Position numbers and translations under genes: made by a program. Shown here in pieces: positions 41,403-51,531 of a stretch of 64,000 nt of DNA (the first letter of the stretch is position 1; every line of letters starts with the position of its first letter). The notes under the pieces are model-generated. The model saw only the letters and a program-made list of their open reading frames with translations, did not search any database and was not told the DNA's origin. The stretch is taken from positions 3,596,001 through 3,660,000 of the forward strand of contig NZ_JADBGF010000001.1 in NCBI RefSeq assembly GCF_014873495.1, in the 5' to 3' direction. Source of the DNA: Streptomyces stelliscabiei (GTDB taxonomy: Bacteria > Actinomycetota > Actinomycetes > Streptomycetales > Streptomycetaceae).

Positions 41403-44400
41403 GTGGAGCTGGAATTCCGACTGCTCGGCCCGGTCGAGGCATGGCACGGTGACAGACCCCTGCGGCTGGGCGGGCCGAAGCCGCGCGCGCTGCTGGCCGT
41501 ACTGCTGCTGAGGGCCGGGCAGGTGGTGCCCGCGGATGCGCTGGTGGACGTGATCTGGGGGGACGAGCCCCCGGACACCGCGCGGGCGCTGGTGCAGACG
41601 TATGTGTCGGCGCTGCGGCGGGCCCTGCCGCCCGAGGCGGCGGAGGCGATCGAGACCCGGCCCCCGGGATACACGATGCGGCCCGGGGTCGGGCGGGTGG
41701 ATCTGGCGGAGTTCGAGGCATGCACGGCGGACGCGCGGCGCGCCGCCGCCGACGGGGACCACGCGGAGGCGGCCCGGCTGCTGCGACAGGCGCTGGAGCT
41801 GTGGCACGGCCCCGCGCTCGGCGGCGTCGGGGACGCGCTGCGCGGTGAGGCCGGGCGGCTGGAGGAGGCCCGGCAGGCGGCCCTGGAGGAACGGATCGCC
41901 GCCGAGCTGGAGACCGGCGGGCACGAGGCGGAGCTGGTCACGGAGCTGACCTCGCTGGTCGAGGCCCGTCCGACCCGGGAGCGGCCGCGCGGCCAGCTGA
42001 TGCTGGGGCTGTACCGGCTGGGCCGGCAGGCGGACGCGCTGGCCGTCCACGCGGAGGGCCGGGCCGCGCTCGCCGAGGAACTGGGGCTCGACCCGGGCCC
42101 GGAGCTGACCAGGCTGTACGAGGCCATCCTGCGGGCCGACCCGGCCCTGCTCACCGCCACGACGGCCCCCGCCGCCCCGCGGCCCGCCGCCACCCCCCGG
42201 CCGGTGTCGCTCCTGCCGCCCGCCATCGGGGACTTCACCGGCCGGGAGGAGGAACTGGCGGGGGTCGTCGGGGCGTTGCGGGGCGCGCGGGAGGCGATGC
42301 CCGTCGTCGTGGTGTCGGGGGCGGCCGGCGTCGGCAAGTCGGCGCTCGCCGTGCAGGCCGCGCACCGGGTGGCGGACGCCTACCCCGACGGGCAGCTCTA
42401 CGCCGAACTGCACGGTTTCAGCGAGCCCGTACCTCCCGCCGAGGTGCTGGGCCGGCTGCTGCGGGCGCTCGGCGCGGACCCGCCCGAGGACACCGCCGAG
42501 CGCGGCGACCTGTTCCGCAGCCTCGTCGCCGGGCGGCGGATCCTGCTGGTCCTGGACGACGCGAACGGCGAGGCCCAGGTACGGCCGCTGCTGCCGGGCA
42601 GCGCCACCTGCGGGGTCCTGGTGACCTCACGGGCCCGGCTCGGGGGGCTCGTCGGCGCCCGGCGCACCGACCTGGACGTCCTGGACGACGCGCGCGGCCT
42701 GGAACTGCTCACCCGGGTCACCGGCCCGGAACGCACCCCGGACGACCCGCGTGAACAGGCCGCGGCGCGGCGCATCGTCGAGCTGTGCGGCGGGCTGCCG
42801 CTGGCCCTGCGGATCGCGGGGGCCCGCCTGGCGACCCGGCGCCACTGGACGCCCAGCGTGCTCGCCGAGCGCCTCGCCGACGAACACCGCCGCCTGGACG
42901 AGCTGTCCGTGGGCGACCTGGAGGTACGGGCCGGTCTCGGCCTCAGCTACCGGGCGCTCGACGAGTGCGCCCGCCGGGTCCTGCGCCGCATCGCCACCCT
43001 CGGTTCGGCGGACGTCGCCGTGTGGACGGTGGCCGCGCTCTCCGGCATGCCCGAGGACCGGGCGGAGGAGGTCCTCGAACGCCTCCTGGACGCCCAGCTG
43101 ATCAACTGCCCCGGCACCGACCAGGTCGGCCAGCCCCGCTACCGCCTGCACGACCTGGTCCGCGTCTACGCGGCCGAACGCGCGGAGACCGAGGACCCCG
43201 TGGACGACCGCACGGCGGCGGTGGAGAGGGCGTTGGGCGCGGGCCTGTGGCTGATGGACCGGGTGACGGAGAAGTCCCCTTCGGGCGCGGTGACTCTGCG
43301 ACAGGGCTTCGCCCCGAAGGGGCGCGGGGCCGTGACACACGCGGCTCCGCCGCGCGGGCGCGGGCGACCGCAACGGACCGGAAGCCGCGAACCGGCGAGC
43401 GCCCCCACCCCGGTGGGCGAACGGACCACCCGCCGAGCCCTGGAAGACCCCTTCGCCTGGTTCGACGCGGAGGCCGACACCCTCACCAACGCGGTCGAGC
43501 GCGCGGCGGCGCTGGGCCTGCACACCCTCGCCTGTGAAGCGGCGGCGGCCCTGTGCTCCTCCTCGTTCGCCATCAAGAACCGCTTCGACGCCTGGTGGCG
43601 CAGCCACGACGCCGCCCTCGCCGCGGCCCGCCGCGCCGAGGACCGCTCGGGCGAGGCCCTGCTGATCATCGGCCTGGGGCAGCTCCGCTACGAACAGGAC
43701 CGCATCGCCGAGTCCCAGGAGTACTTCCGCACCGCGGAGCGCGTCTGCACCGAACTGGGCGACGTGCGCGGCCGGTCCGCCGCCCTCGCGGGCCTCGGCA
43801 GCGCCTGCCGCGAGGTCGGCGAACTGCGGGAGGCGGAGCGGGCGTTGACCGACGCGGCCGAGGGCTTCCGGCGGGTCGGCGACGACACCGGGGTCGGGGT
43901 CGCCTGCCGGTACGGGGGATCCGTACGTCTCGAACTCGGCGACCAGGAGGGCGCGTTCCCGCTGCTCGACGAGTCGCTGCGGGCGTACCGGCGGCTCGGC
44001 AGCCGGCGCGGCGAGGCGCTGGCGCTGCGCACGCTCAGCCTGGTGCACCGCTCGCTCGGCGCGTACGAGGAGGCCGCGCGCGTGGCCGAGCGGGCACTGG
44101 AGATCCTGCGCGGGATCGGCGACCCGCACATGGCGGCGTACGCCCTGCGGGCCCGGGCCAAGGCGCGGCTGCGGCTGGGGCACGTGCGGGAGGCGGAGGC
44201 GGAGCTGCGCGAGATCGTGGAGGTCTGCCGGGTCCACGAGGACCGTTTCGGCGAGGCCCTGACGCTGCGCACGCTCGGCGAGTGCGCGCTGGCCGACGGG
44301 CGGCTGACGGACGCGGAGGGGCTGCTGACCGCGTCCGCCGCCCTCTGGGGCGTGCTCGCGCTGCCCCTCCCCCGGGCCCGCGCCCTGCGCAACCTGTCCG

Positions 44401-44516
44401 TCGTACGGGCCGCGCTCGGCGACAAGGAGGGCGCCGAGGCGCTGCGGGCCGAGGCGATGACGGTGTTCGACGCCTGCGAGGCCCGCGAACGCCACGAGCC
44501 GTGGCCGTGGGTGTGA
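41403..44516 (+). CDS. AfsR/SARP-family transcriptional regulator (BTAD, NB-ARC, TPR)
   Basis: 1,037 residues. The N-terminal OmpR-like winged helix (1-90: ELEFRLLGPVEAWHGDRPLRLG) and BTAD (about 95-245, ending RGQLMLGLYRLGRQADAL) define a SARP. An NB-ARC ATPase follows with P-loop GAAGVGKSA near 300 and LPLALRIAGARL near 462. TPR-like helices fill 700-1,030. Such large SARPs activate or tune secondary metabolism, often phosphorylated by Ser/Thr kinases. Odd feature: residues ~633-663 are encoded by a sequence resembling a dispersed intergenic repeat, in frame between NB-ARC and TPR. No biosynthetic cluster adjoins it, so it may be pleiotropic like AfsR. Confidence 0.93.
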   Translation: MELEFRLLGPVEAWHGDRPLRLGGPKPRALLAVLLLRAGQVVPADALVDVIWGDEPPDTARALVQTYVSALRRALPPEAAEAIETRPPGYTMRPGVGRVDLAEFEACTADARRAAADGDHAEAARLLRQALELWHGPALGGVGDALRGEAGRLEEARQAALEERIAAELETGGHEAELVTELTSLVEARPTRERPRGQLMLGLYRLGRQADALAVHAEGRAALAEELGLDPGPELTRLYEAILRADPALLTATTAPAAPRPAATPRPVSLLPPAIGDFTGREEELAGVVGALRGAREAMPVVVVSGAAGVGKSALAVQAAHRVADAYPDGQLYAELHGFSEPVPPAEVLGRLLRALGADPPEDTAERGDLFRSLVAGRRILLVLDDANGEAQVRPLLPGSATCGVLVTSRARLGGLVGARRTDLDVLDDARGLELLTRVTGPERTPDDPREQAAARRIVELCGGLPLALRIAGARLATRRHWTPSVLAERLADEHRRLDELSVGDLEVRAGLGLSYRALDECARRVLRRIATLGSADVAVWTVAALSGMPEDRAEEVLERLLDAQLINCPGTDQVGQPRYRLHDLVRVYAAERAETEDPVDDRTAAVERALGAGLWLMDRVTEKSPSGAVTLRQGFAPKGRGAVTHAAPPRGRGRPQRTGSREPASAPTPVGERTTRRALEDPFAWFDAEADTLTNAVERAAALGLHTLACEAAAALCSSSFAIKNRFDAWWRSHDAALAAARRAEDRSGEALLIIGLGQLRYEQDRIAESQEYFRTAERVCTELGDVRGRSAALAGLGSACREVGELREAERALTDAAEGFRRVGDDTGVGVACRYGGSVRLELGDQEGAFPLLDESLRAYRRLGSRRGEALALRTLSLVHRSLGAYEEAARVAERALEILRGIGDPHMAAYALRARAKARLRLGHVREAEAELREIVEVCRVHEDRFGEALTLRTLGECALADGRLTDAEGLLTASAALWGVLALPLPRARALRNLSVVRAALGDKEGAEALRAEAMTVFDACEARERHEPWPWV
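43301..43390 (+). repeat. Dispersed intergenic-type repeat inside the AfsR-like gene
   Basis: GCTTCGCCCCGAAGGGGCGCG followed by CCGTGACACACGCGGCTCCG and a GC-rich tail has the look of repeats normally found between Streptomyces genes (palindromic GGGGCGCGGGG core, then GTGACACAxGCGGCTCCGCCGCG). Here it is translated in frame as a basic, low-complexity linker. The identification rests on memory of such repeats. Confidence 0.6.
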
Positions 44517-44926
44517 TCCACCCGATCCGGGTGCTCCGGGTGCTCGGGGTGCTCCGCGCGTGTCCGGCGGGGTGACGGGGCGCGTTCACGCCCCTCGGCC
44601 AGGCCGAAACCCGCTTGCGGCCGACTTGCAGAGAACTTCCAGCGGAGTGCGCCATTCTCGGTGTCCTCGGGGGAACAACGGATCGGCCGGGCGACCACCG
44701 CCCGGCCGGTCGGCCCACCGGAGCGCACAGGGGACGGACCGGTGGGAACGTGACAACAGTGGGTTCGGAACAGCAGGACGGACTGGGGGAACACCCGGCT
44801 CCAGACCGCAGACCACCACTCAAGGGGGGAAGCCCCCGGGGAGGGACATCAGGGGATCAGGTCCCTCCCCGGGGTGCTGCCACGCACCCCGCCGCCGCAC
44901 CCCTCCCGCCCGGTGGAAGACGATCC
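44517..44926. other. Intergenic region, no gene recognised
   Basis: 410 bp between the AfsR-like gene and the VanX-like gene. It begins with three close copies of a GGGTGCTCC-type 9-10-mer (44528-44552) and is otherwise featureless to the eye; an upstream in-frame extension of the next gene is Pro/Gly/Arg-rich and lacks a ribosome site, so I treat it as non-coding. Confidence 0.5.
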
Positions 44927-45583
44927 ATGGCTTCGATCATCCTCATGAGCGACCCCGAGGTCGCCGGTGTCCCGGTCCAGGAGTGCGGTGAGCCCCTCGT
45001 CGACCTGAGGGAGCTGCCCTTCGTGGTGGTCGACTCCCGCCAGGCCGACCCCGAGGGGTCGTACGCGCACCTGCGCGAGGGCGTCGCCTGGCGCCTCGCC
45101 CGCGCCGCCCGGCTGCTCCCCGACGGGCTGCGGCTGCTGGTCACCGAGGGGTACCGGCCGCTCGCCCTGCAGATCGAGTACTTCGAGGCGTACGCCGCCG
45201 AGCTGCGGCTCGCCCACCCGGACTGGACCGAGGAGCACCTCCACGTCCAGGCCAGCCGTTCCCTCTCGCCGCCGGAGATCGGGCCGCATGTCGCGGGCGC
45301 CGCGGTCGACCTCACCCTGTGCACCGCCGCCGGGGAGGAACTCGACATGGGCACCCGTCTCGACGCGAGCCCCGAGGAGAGCGACGACGCCTGCTACACG
45401 GACGCGCCGAACATCTCCAACACCGCCCGCGGCAACCGCCGCACCCTGAGCGCCGCCCTCACCACGGCGGGGCTGGTCAACTACCCCACCGAGTGGTGGC
45501 ACTGGTCGTACGGGGACCGGTACTGGGCGCTGATGACGGGCGCCCCCAACGCGCTGTACGGACCCGCGAGGGCCGGCGCCTAG
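44927..45583 (+). CDS. M15D D-alanyl-D-alanine dipeptidase (VanX-like)
   Basis: 218 residues from ATG 44927 with GGAAG upstream. Family motifs: RLLVTEGYRPLALQ near 80, SLSPPEIGPHVAGAAVDLTL (zinc His and Asp, about 115-134), ELDMGTRLD, then EWWHWSYGDRYWA with catalytic Glu and zinc His. No signal peptide, so cytoplasmic, as for VanX. VanX cleaves D-Ala-D-Ala; non-resistance homologues act in D-Ala-D-Ala recycling. No vanHA genes are adjacent, so I infer a housekeeping or recycling role. Confidence 0.9.
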   Translation: MASIILMSDPEVAGVPVQECGEPLVDLRELPFVVVDSRQADPEGSYAHLREGVAWRLARAARLLPDGLRLLVTEGYRPLALQIEYFEAYAAELRLAHPDWTEEHLHVQASRSLSPPEIGPHVAGAAVDLTLCTAAGEELDMGTRLDASPEESDDACYTDAPNISNTARGNRRTLSAALTTAGLVNYPTEWWHWSYGDRYWALMTGAPNALYGPARAGA

Positions 45584-45698
45584 CCCGGTGGCCCGCGCCG
45601 GGCTCTGCCGTCCCCGCCGTCCCTACCCGTCCCATCTCTGAGGGCCGCACCCCGTCTCCCGTCGCCGCCCCGGCGGCGAACCCCGTAGCGGGGGTCGG

Positions 45699-45755
45699 GG
45701 GCAGCACCGCGCGGATGGGACGGGCAGGGGCGGCGGGGGCGCGGTGGTGCTGCCC
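45699..45755. terminator. Inverted repeat between convergent genes
   Basis: GGGCAGCACC (45699-45708) and GGTGCTGCCC (45746-45755) are perfect 10-bp inverted arms, extended by GCGC/GCGC, with a ~35-base G-rich loop. Located between the VanX-like gene and the convergent phosphatase gene, so possibly a shared terminator. Confidence 0.5.
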
Positions 45756-45766
45756 GCCGCGGCCGC

Positions 45767-46207
45767 TCAGGCCCCGAACCGCCGTACGTACCGCCGCTGC
45801 CAGGGGGTCTCCACCGCGTGCCGGTCGTAGTGCCGGCGCACGTACGCCACGGCCTCGTCCGGCGGTACGCCGTCCAGCACCGCGAGCGCGGCCAGCGCCG
45901 TGCCGGTGCGGCCCCGGCCGCCGCCGCACGCCACCTCGACCCGCTCGGTGGCCGCCCGGTCCCAGACGTCGCGCAGCACCCGCGCCGCCTCCGCCCGGTC
46001 GGCGGGCAGCCGGAAGTCGGGCCAGCGCAGCCAGCGGGCCGCCCAGGGGACCTCGGGCGGCTCCTTGCCGAGGCAGTACACGGCGTAGGTGGGCACGCTG
46101 CCGTCCGGGAGCGGGTGGCGCAGCCCCCGGCCGCGCACCAGCCGCCCCGAGGGCAGCCGCAGCACACCGGGGCCGGCCGGGTCCCAGGGCTCGATCGGCT
46201 CCGCCAT
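45767..46207 (-). CDS. Protein-tyrosine-phosphatase-like (dual-specificity) protein
   Basis: 146 residues. The active-site loop VACGGGRGRTGTALA carries the CX5R signature (Cys and Arg six apart, near residues 95-102), and DFRLPAD upstream can supply the general acid. ATG 46207 lies 4 bp after the GntR stop, so it is the second gene of a GntR-phosphatase operon. Similar small phosphatases in Streptomyces are annotated 'protein-tyrosine phosphatase family'; substrate unknown. Confidence 0.85.
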   Translation of the reverse strand: MAEPIEPWDPAGPGVLRLPSGRLVRGRGLRHPLPDGSVPTYAVYCLGKEPPEVPWAARWLRWPDFRLPADRAEAARVLRDVWDRAATERVEVACGGGRGRTGTALAALAVLDGVPPDEAVAYVRRHYDRHAVETPWQRRYVRRFGA

Positions 46208-46211
46208 GGCC

Positions 46212-46901
46212 CTAGCCCACCCCCCGCGACGCCTGCGCGGCCCTGGTCTCGATGCCCCTGAAGTGGTCGGCCATCGCCCGGCGCGCACCCTCGACGTCGT
46301 GGGCGCGCAGGGCGGCCACGATGTCGCGGTGCCGGCGGATGGTCAGTTCGGGAGTGGGGTCGTCGGTCCAGCCGCGGGCGCCGGCGACGCGCAGGAAGAC
46401 GGTCCAGAAGGCGCCGGGGAGCTGGGGGACGAGCGTGTTGCCGCGGGAGGCGTAGAGGAGTTCGTGGAAGTCGCGGTCGGGTTCGGCCACGGACCCGCCC
46501 GCCTTCCCGGCCTCCTCCATCCGGTCCACCACGGCCGCGAGGGCGTCCACTTCGTCCCGCGTGAGGGTGCCCGCCACCCTGCGCACGAGGCCGTCCTCCA
46601 GGATCTCGCGGATCTGGAGGATCTCGGCGAGCGCGGCGGTGTCGCCGTCGGGCCGGGCGAGGGTGCGGAAGGTGAGGCCGTCGATCAGGGGAGTGAGGGA
46701 GGCCTCTCCGGCATAGGTGCCGTAGCCGTGCCGGATGTCGACTATGTCGAGGGCCTGCAGGGCTTTCAGGGCCTCCCGGACGGAGTTGCGGCTGACGCCG
46801 AGGCCCTCCATCAGCTCCGTCTCGGTGGGCAGCGGCGCGCCCGCCCGGAGCCCCTGGTCGAGGATGAGCTGCATGACCTCGTGCTGGATCTGGCTGCTCA
46901 C
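46212..46901 (-). CDS. GntR-family regulator, FadR subfamily (FCD domain)
   Basis: 229 residues. An N-terminal winged helix (LPTETELMEGLGVSRNSVREALKALQALDIV, about 23-53) is followed by an all-helical FCD domain with metal-type residues (DRDFHELLYASRGN near 143, RRHRDIVAALRAHD near 190). The GTG at 46901 has only a weak ribosome site; an out-of-frame ATG at 46940 could be the original start if a one-base shift occurred. It lies upstream of, and divergent from, the DapA-like gene and transporter remnant, which it probably controls. Confidence 0.9.
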   Translation of the reverse strand: MSSQIQHEVMQLILDQGLRAGAPLPTETELMEGLGVSRNSVREALKALQALDIVDIRHGYGTYAGEASLTPLIDGLTFRTLARPDGDTAALAEILQIREILEDGLVRRVAGTLTRDEVDALAAVVDRMEEAGKAGGSVAEPDRDFHELLYASRGNTLVPQLPGAFWTVFLRVAGARGWTDDPTPELTIRRHRDIVAALRAHDVEGARRAMADHFRGIETRAAQASRGVG

Positions 46902-47224
46902 CCGCCGCTCGGGCCGGCGCCGGCCGCGCTCTCCTGAGACATGCGCCGCATCGTACGCTCGCCGGACATCCGACGTCCCACCTCCGGACGGAAACCACGT
47001 GGACCGGCCAGGGGAACGCCAGGTAACGCCCAGGGGCGACCGTGGGGCACCACCCCTGACGATCCCTCAACAGTCCTTATGTCATACCGATGTTGATCCG
47101 TCATCGGTCGCATCTCCGGCACGTACGCCATTCGTGTGCGATCGCTTGACCGCCCCTGCGGGTGCTCCCAAGGTCACGCTGCCCCTAGGACGTGGGACGT
47201 CGTATCTCCCGCCCTGGAGGACCC
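46902..47224. promoter_or_regulatory. Regulatory gap between GntR and the transporter remnant / DapA-like gene
   Basis: About 320 bp. The segment 47080-47120 (TATGTCATACCGATGTTGAT, then CGTCATCGGTCG) is AT-richer and contains repeated GTCAT, a likely location for a GntR operator and the rightward promoter. No gene is supported. Confidence 0.4.
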
Positions 47225-47460
47225 GTGCGCGACGTGATCCGTGACGCCCCGGCGCCGACCCGCCGGTCGCCTCTGAAGTACTCCGGCGCGCTGGGCGCGG
47301 CGGCCGCCGTCTCCTCGTCGCAAGGCGGGCGAGGTGTGCGCGCGGATCGTGCCGGACTTCTCGGCCGCGTCGGCCCCCGGGCACCGCTTCCGCTGCCACC
47401 ATCCTGTGCAGGAGCAGGAGTCGACGCGTGACCTGGTCGCCCAGGCGGAGGCCGCGCCCG
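47225..47460 (+). pseudogene. Deletion scar: start of a solute-binding protein fused to the end of a peptide ABC ATPase
   Basis: GTG 47225, with TGGAGG upstream, starts a product with VRDVIRDAPAPTRRSPLKYS then GALGAAAAVSSS, the look of a lipoprotein signal sequence that breaks off before the lipobox. From about 47316, in a different frame, the reading RKAGEVCARIVPDFSAASAP and GHRFRCHHPV matches the C-terminal end of oligopeptide transporter ATPases (C...P...GHxxxCHxP). Nothing of the permeases remains. I infer an internal deletion removing most of a peptide transporter operon between the GntR regulator and the DapA-like gene. Confidence 0.6.
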
Positions 47461-47502
47461 CGCCGGACTCCTCACGCGCTGTAGAGGACCGAGGGAGCCG
47501 CC

Positions 47503-48438
47503 ATGACCGTCCCCGCCCCGCTGACCGGTGTCGTCCCGCCCGTCTGCACCCCCCTGACACCGGACCGCGAGGTGGACGTCCCCTCGCTCGTGCGGCTCGT
47601 GGACCATCTGGTCGCGGGCGGTGTGGACGCGCTGTTCGTGCTCGGCTCGTCGTCGGAGGCGGCGTATCTGACGGACGCGCAGCGGCGTCGGGTCGTGGAG
47701 TCGGTCGTCGGGCACGTCGGCGGTCAACTGCCCGTGCTCGCCGGGGTGATCGACATGACCACGCCCCGCGTCCTGGACCACGTCCGCGCCGTGACCGCCG
47801 CCGGGGCCGAGGCCGTCGTGGCCACGGCCCCCTTCTACGCCCGCACCCACCCGGCGGAGATCGCCCGCCACTTCCGGCTGCTCGCCGCCGGTTCCCCCGT
47901 CCCCGTCCTCGCCTACGACATTCCGGCCGCCGTGCACACCAAGCTGCCCGCCGACGTGGTCCTGGAACTGGCGGAGGAGGGGGCCGTCGCCGGCCTCAAG
48001 GACTCCAGCGGCGACCTGGCCGCCTTCCGCGCGGTCGTCACGGGCGCCCGTACGAACCCGGCCCTGAGCGGCTTCAGCGTCCTCACCGGCTCCGAACTGC
48101 TCGTCGACTCCGCCCTCGCCCTCGGCGCGCACGGCGCGGTGCCGGGGCTGGCGAACGTCGACCCCGCCGGGTACGTCCGCCTCGACCGCCTCTGCCGCGC
48201 CGGCGACGCTGACCGGGCCCGCGCCGAACAGGAACGCCTGTGCGCGCTCTTCGGCCTGACCGGCGTCGGCGCCCCGTCCCGCATGGGCGCCGGCTCCTCC
48301 GCCCTCGGCGCCTTCAAGGCGGCCCTCCACCTGCGCGGTGTCATCGCCTGCCCGGCCACGGCGGAACCGCAGATCCCGCTGTCGGAGGCGGAGGTCGAGC
48401 GGATCGGCAAGTACCTGGCGGTCGCGGGGCTGTTGTAG
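47503..48438 (+). CDS. DapA-family (dihydrodipicolinate synthase / N-acetylneuraminate lyase-like) aldolase
   Basis: 311-residue (alpha/beta)8 class I aldolase. FVLGSSSEAAYLTD near 45 corresponds to the GTTGE motif, the Tyr is in VLAYDIPAAVH near 145, and the Schiff-base Lys is in GLKDSSGDLAAF near 165-176. ATG 47503 follows GAGGGAG. The housekeeping dapA is normally elsewhere, and the variant active-site loop (GSSSEA) together with a nearby GntR-FCD regulator and peptide/sugar transporter remnant suggests a catabolic aldolase, e.g. for a keto-acid sugar or hydroxyproline-type substrate. Substrate not determinable. Confidence 0.87.
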   Translation: MTVPAPLTGVVPPVCTPLTPDREVDVPSLVRLVDHLVAGGVDALFVLGSSSEAAYLTDAQRRRVVESVVGHVGGQLPVLAGVIDMTTPRVLDHVRAVTAAGAEAVVATAPFYARTHPAEIARHFRLLAAGSPVPVLAYDIPAAVHTKLPADVVLELAEEGAVAGLKDSSGDLAAFRAVVTGARTNPALSGFSVLTGSELLVDSALALGAHGAVPGLANVDPAGYVRLDRLCRAGDADRARAEQERLCALFGLTGVGAPSRMGAGSSALGAFKAALHLRGVIACPATAEPQIPLSEAEVERIGKYLAVAGLL

Positions 48439-48459
48439 GCCCGCGCGGGCCGCGGACGG

Positions 48460-49191
48460 TTACGACGGCGTGCGCGCCGCCGCCAGCAGACGGGTCACGT
48501 CGTCCGAGCAGATCGTCAGGGCCGCCCCGACCGTGGCGAGCGCGTCCCGCTCGGCCGGGGTGTAGGGGCCGTCCGCCAGGGCGATCCGGGCGCCCTGGAG
48601 GAGGATCGCCTCACGGCCGGTGGCGGCGAGGTGGGGGGCGAGCGGGTCGAGGGCCTCGTGGAGCTCTATGGCGAGGCCGGGCCCACAGGGTTCGCCGTGG
48701 ACGCGGCCCGTGTCGGCGGCCAGTGCCTGGACCAGGGCGGCGAGCTGGTCCTCGGTGCAGTCGTCGAAGCCGGCGGAGCGGACGGCGGAGGCGGCCACCG
48801 ACAGGGAGGCGCGGGAGCCGCTGCCGTCGGCCGCGAGGACCGCCAGGGCGACCGTGTGGACGGCGTCGCGGAGCATCGCGGAGAAGCGGGTGGTGGTCGG
48901 GTGGTCGAGGACGTCGATGGCGTAGTGGTGGCGGCAGGCCGCGCACTCCACCACGGGGCCCGTCTCGCCGCGCGGCAGGACCGGGACGCCGAGGAAGGTG
49001 AAGCGACGGCGGCCGGTGAGGCGCTGGTAGTTGCGGTCGCCCCCGCAGCCCGGACAGAAGAACTCGCCGTCACCGACGCCCGTCCACGCGATCCGCGTCC
49101 CCATCACCCGCGACAGGCCGGTGGCACGGCTGGTGCACCCCACGCCGGCGAGCGCGGCGGCATCGCCGATCGGGTCCCGTCCTGGCAGCAC
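48460..49191 (-). CDS. TerB-like protein with N-terminal zinc ribbon
   Basis: About 243 residues. GTG 49191 (VLPGRDPIGDAAAL) follows GGAGG at ideal spacing and matches the start of Streptomyces homologues annotated as TerB family. Two CxxC pairs (FFCPGCGGDR near 60 and VECAACRHHY near 100) make a zinc ribbon; the rest is helical with a TerB-like core (FSAMLRDAVHTVALAVLAAD, ARIALADGPYTPAERDAL). TerB folds bind divalent metal or membranes and are linked to tellurite resistance and stress; this single gene has no ter neighbours. Confidence 0.8.
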   Translation of the reverse strand: MLPGRDPIGDAAALAGVGCTSRATGLSRVMGTRIAWTGVGDGEFFCPGCGGDRNYQRLTGRRRFTFLGVPVLPRGETGPVVECAACRHHYAIDVLDHPTTTRFSAMLRDAVHTVALAVLAADGSGSRASLSVAASAVRSAGFDDCTEDQLAALVQALAADTGRVHGEPCGPGLAIELHEALDPLAPHLAATGREAILLQGARIALADGPYTPAERDALATVGAALTICSDDVTRLLAAARTPS

Positions 49192-49355
49192 GTGGCACCT
49201 CCGTAACTCCCCCACACACGGCCCCTTGGGCGCGGGAAGTGCCCCCTCGGCAACATTGCCGCGCTTGGTGATGTTAGCCACATCCGTGAGGCGCAGTCAG
49301 TACTCCGGACGAGGCCTTCCCGCGACCCGCACAGGGTTTGGCCGGTAAACGACGG

Positions 49356-49388
49356 GGCCCCGCCCGCCGGAATCCGGCGAACGGGGCC
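49356..49388 (-). terminator. Hairpin downstream of leuA
   Basis: GGCCCCG/CGGGGCC with an inner GCCGG/CCGGC stem, ending about 22 bp beyond the leftward leuA stop and followed (leftward) by a short T-containing stretch. A standard terminator candidate. Confidence 0.7.
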
Positions 49389-49410
49389 TTCAAACCGCCG
49401 GTCGGGCTGG

Positions 49411-51210
<1,800 letters not shown>

Positions 51211-51258
51211 CTACAGGCCCTCGCCGCGGCAGCTAAGGAGAAGCAGCCCGAAACGCAT
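51211..51258 (-). CDS. leuA leader peptide
   Basis: A 15-codon ORF, MRFGLLLLSCRGEGL, 78 bp upstream of leuA on the same strand. Four consecutive Leu codons (ctg ctt ctc ctt) include two CTT codons that are rare in this GC-rich genome. Leader peptides of this kind precede leuA in Streptomyces and are taken to mediate ribosome-dependent attenuation by leucyl-tRNA supply. The following 78 bases are G/C-rich and can form alternative stems; I did not fold them rigorously. Confidence 0.8.
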   Translation of the reverse strand: MRFGLLLLSCRGEGL

Positions 51259-51370
51259 GATGCGGAGCAGCTTAGCCGAGCCGTCCCTGCCGCGCGGGGT
51301 CGTATCAGTATGCGGGACCGAGGAACCGATCCGGACAAAAGGTGCGCAAGGCCACACCGGGTACGACAGC

Positions 51371-51400
51371 GCGCCCCTCTTGGGGGCGCGGGGAACCGTG
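51371..51400. repeat. Dispersed GCGGGGAAC palindrome
   Basis: GCGCCCCTCTTGGGGGCGC is a perfect small hairpin followed by GGGGAACCGTGCGAGAACCC, the same core as in the repeats at 2.5 and 33.5 kb. It lies in the ~270-bp gap between the leu leader and the metalloprotease gene; the remainder (51425-51531) is AT-richer and probably holds the protease promoter. Confidence 0.65.
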
Positions 51401-51531
51401 CGAGAACCCCTACGAACAGAAACCCCCACACTCAACCCTCAGTAACACGGCGGTGACGATTCGCAACCCATACGGCGACATTTCACCAATCATGGTTGCC
51501 CCTAGTGACATGCCCCTAACGGAGTGCGATC

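Noticed and set aside
41403..44516. AfsR-like gene as the start of a biosynthetic gene cluster
   Set aside because: No PKS, NRPS, terpene or RiPP genes follow; neighbours are a dipeptidase and regulatory/housekeeping genes.
44927..45583. VanX-like gene as a vancomycin resistance cassette
   Set aside because: No vanH, vanA/B, vanR or vanS neighbours; a stand-alone dipeptidase is common in Streptomyces.
46898..47131. 77-codon ORF upstream of the GntR gene
   Set aside because: It overlaps the presumed regulatory region and has no domain; at most its last codons mark a shifted GntR start.
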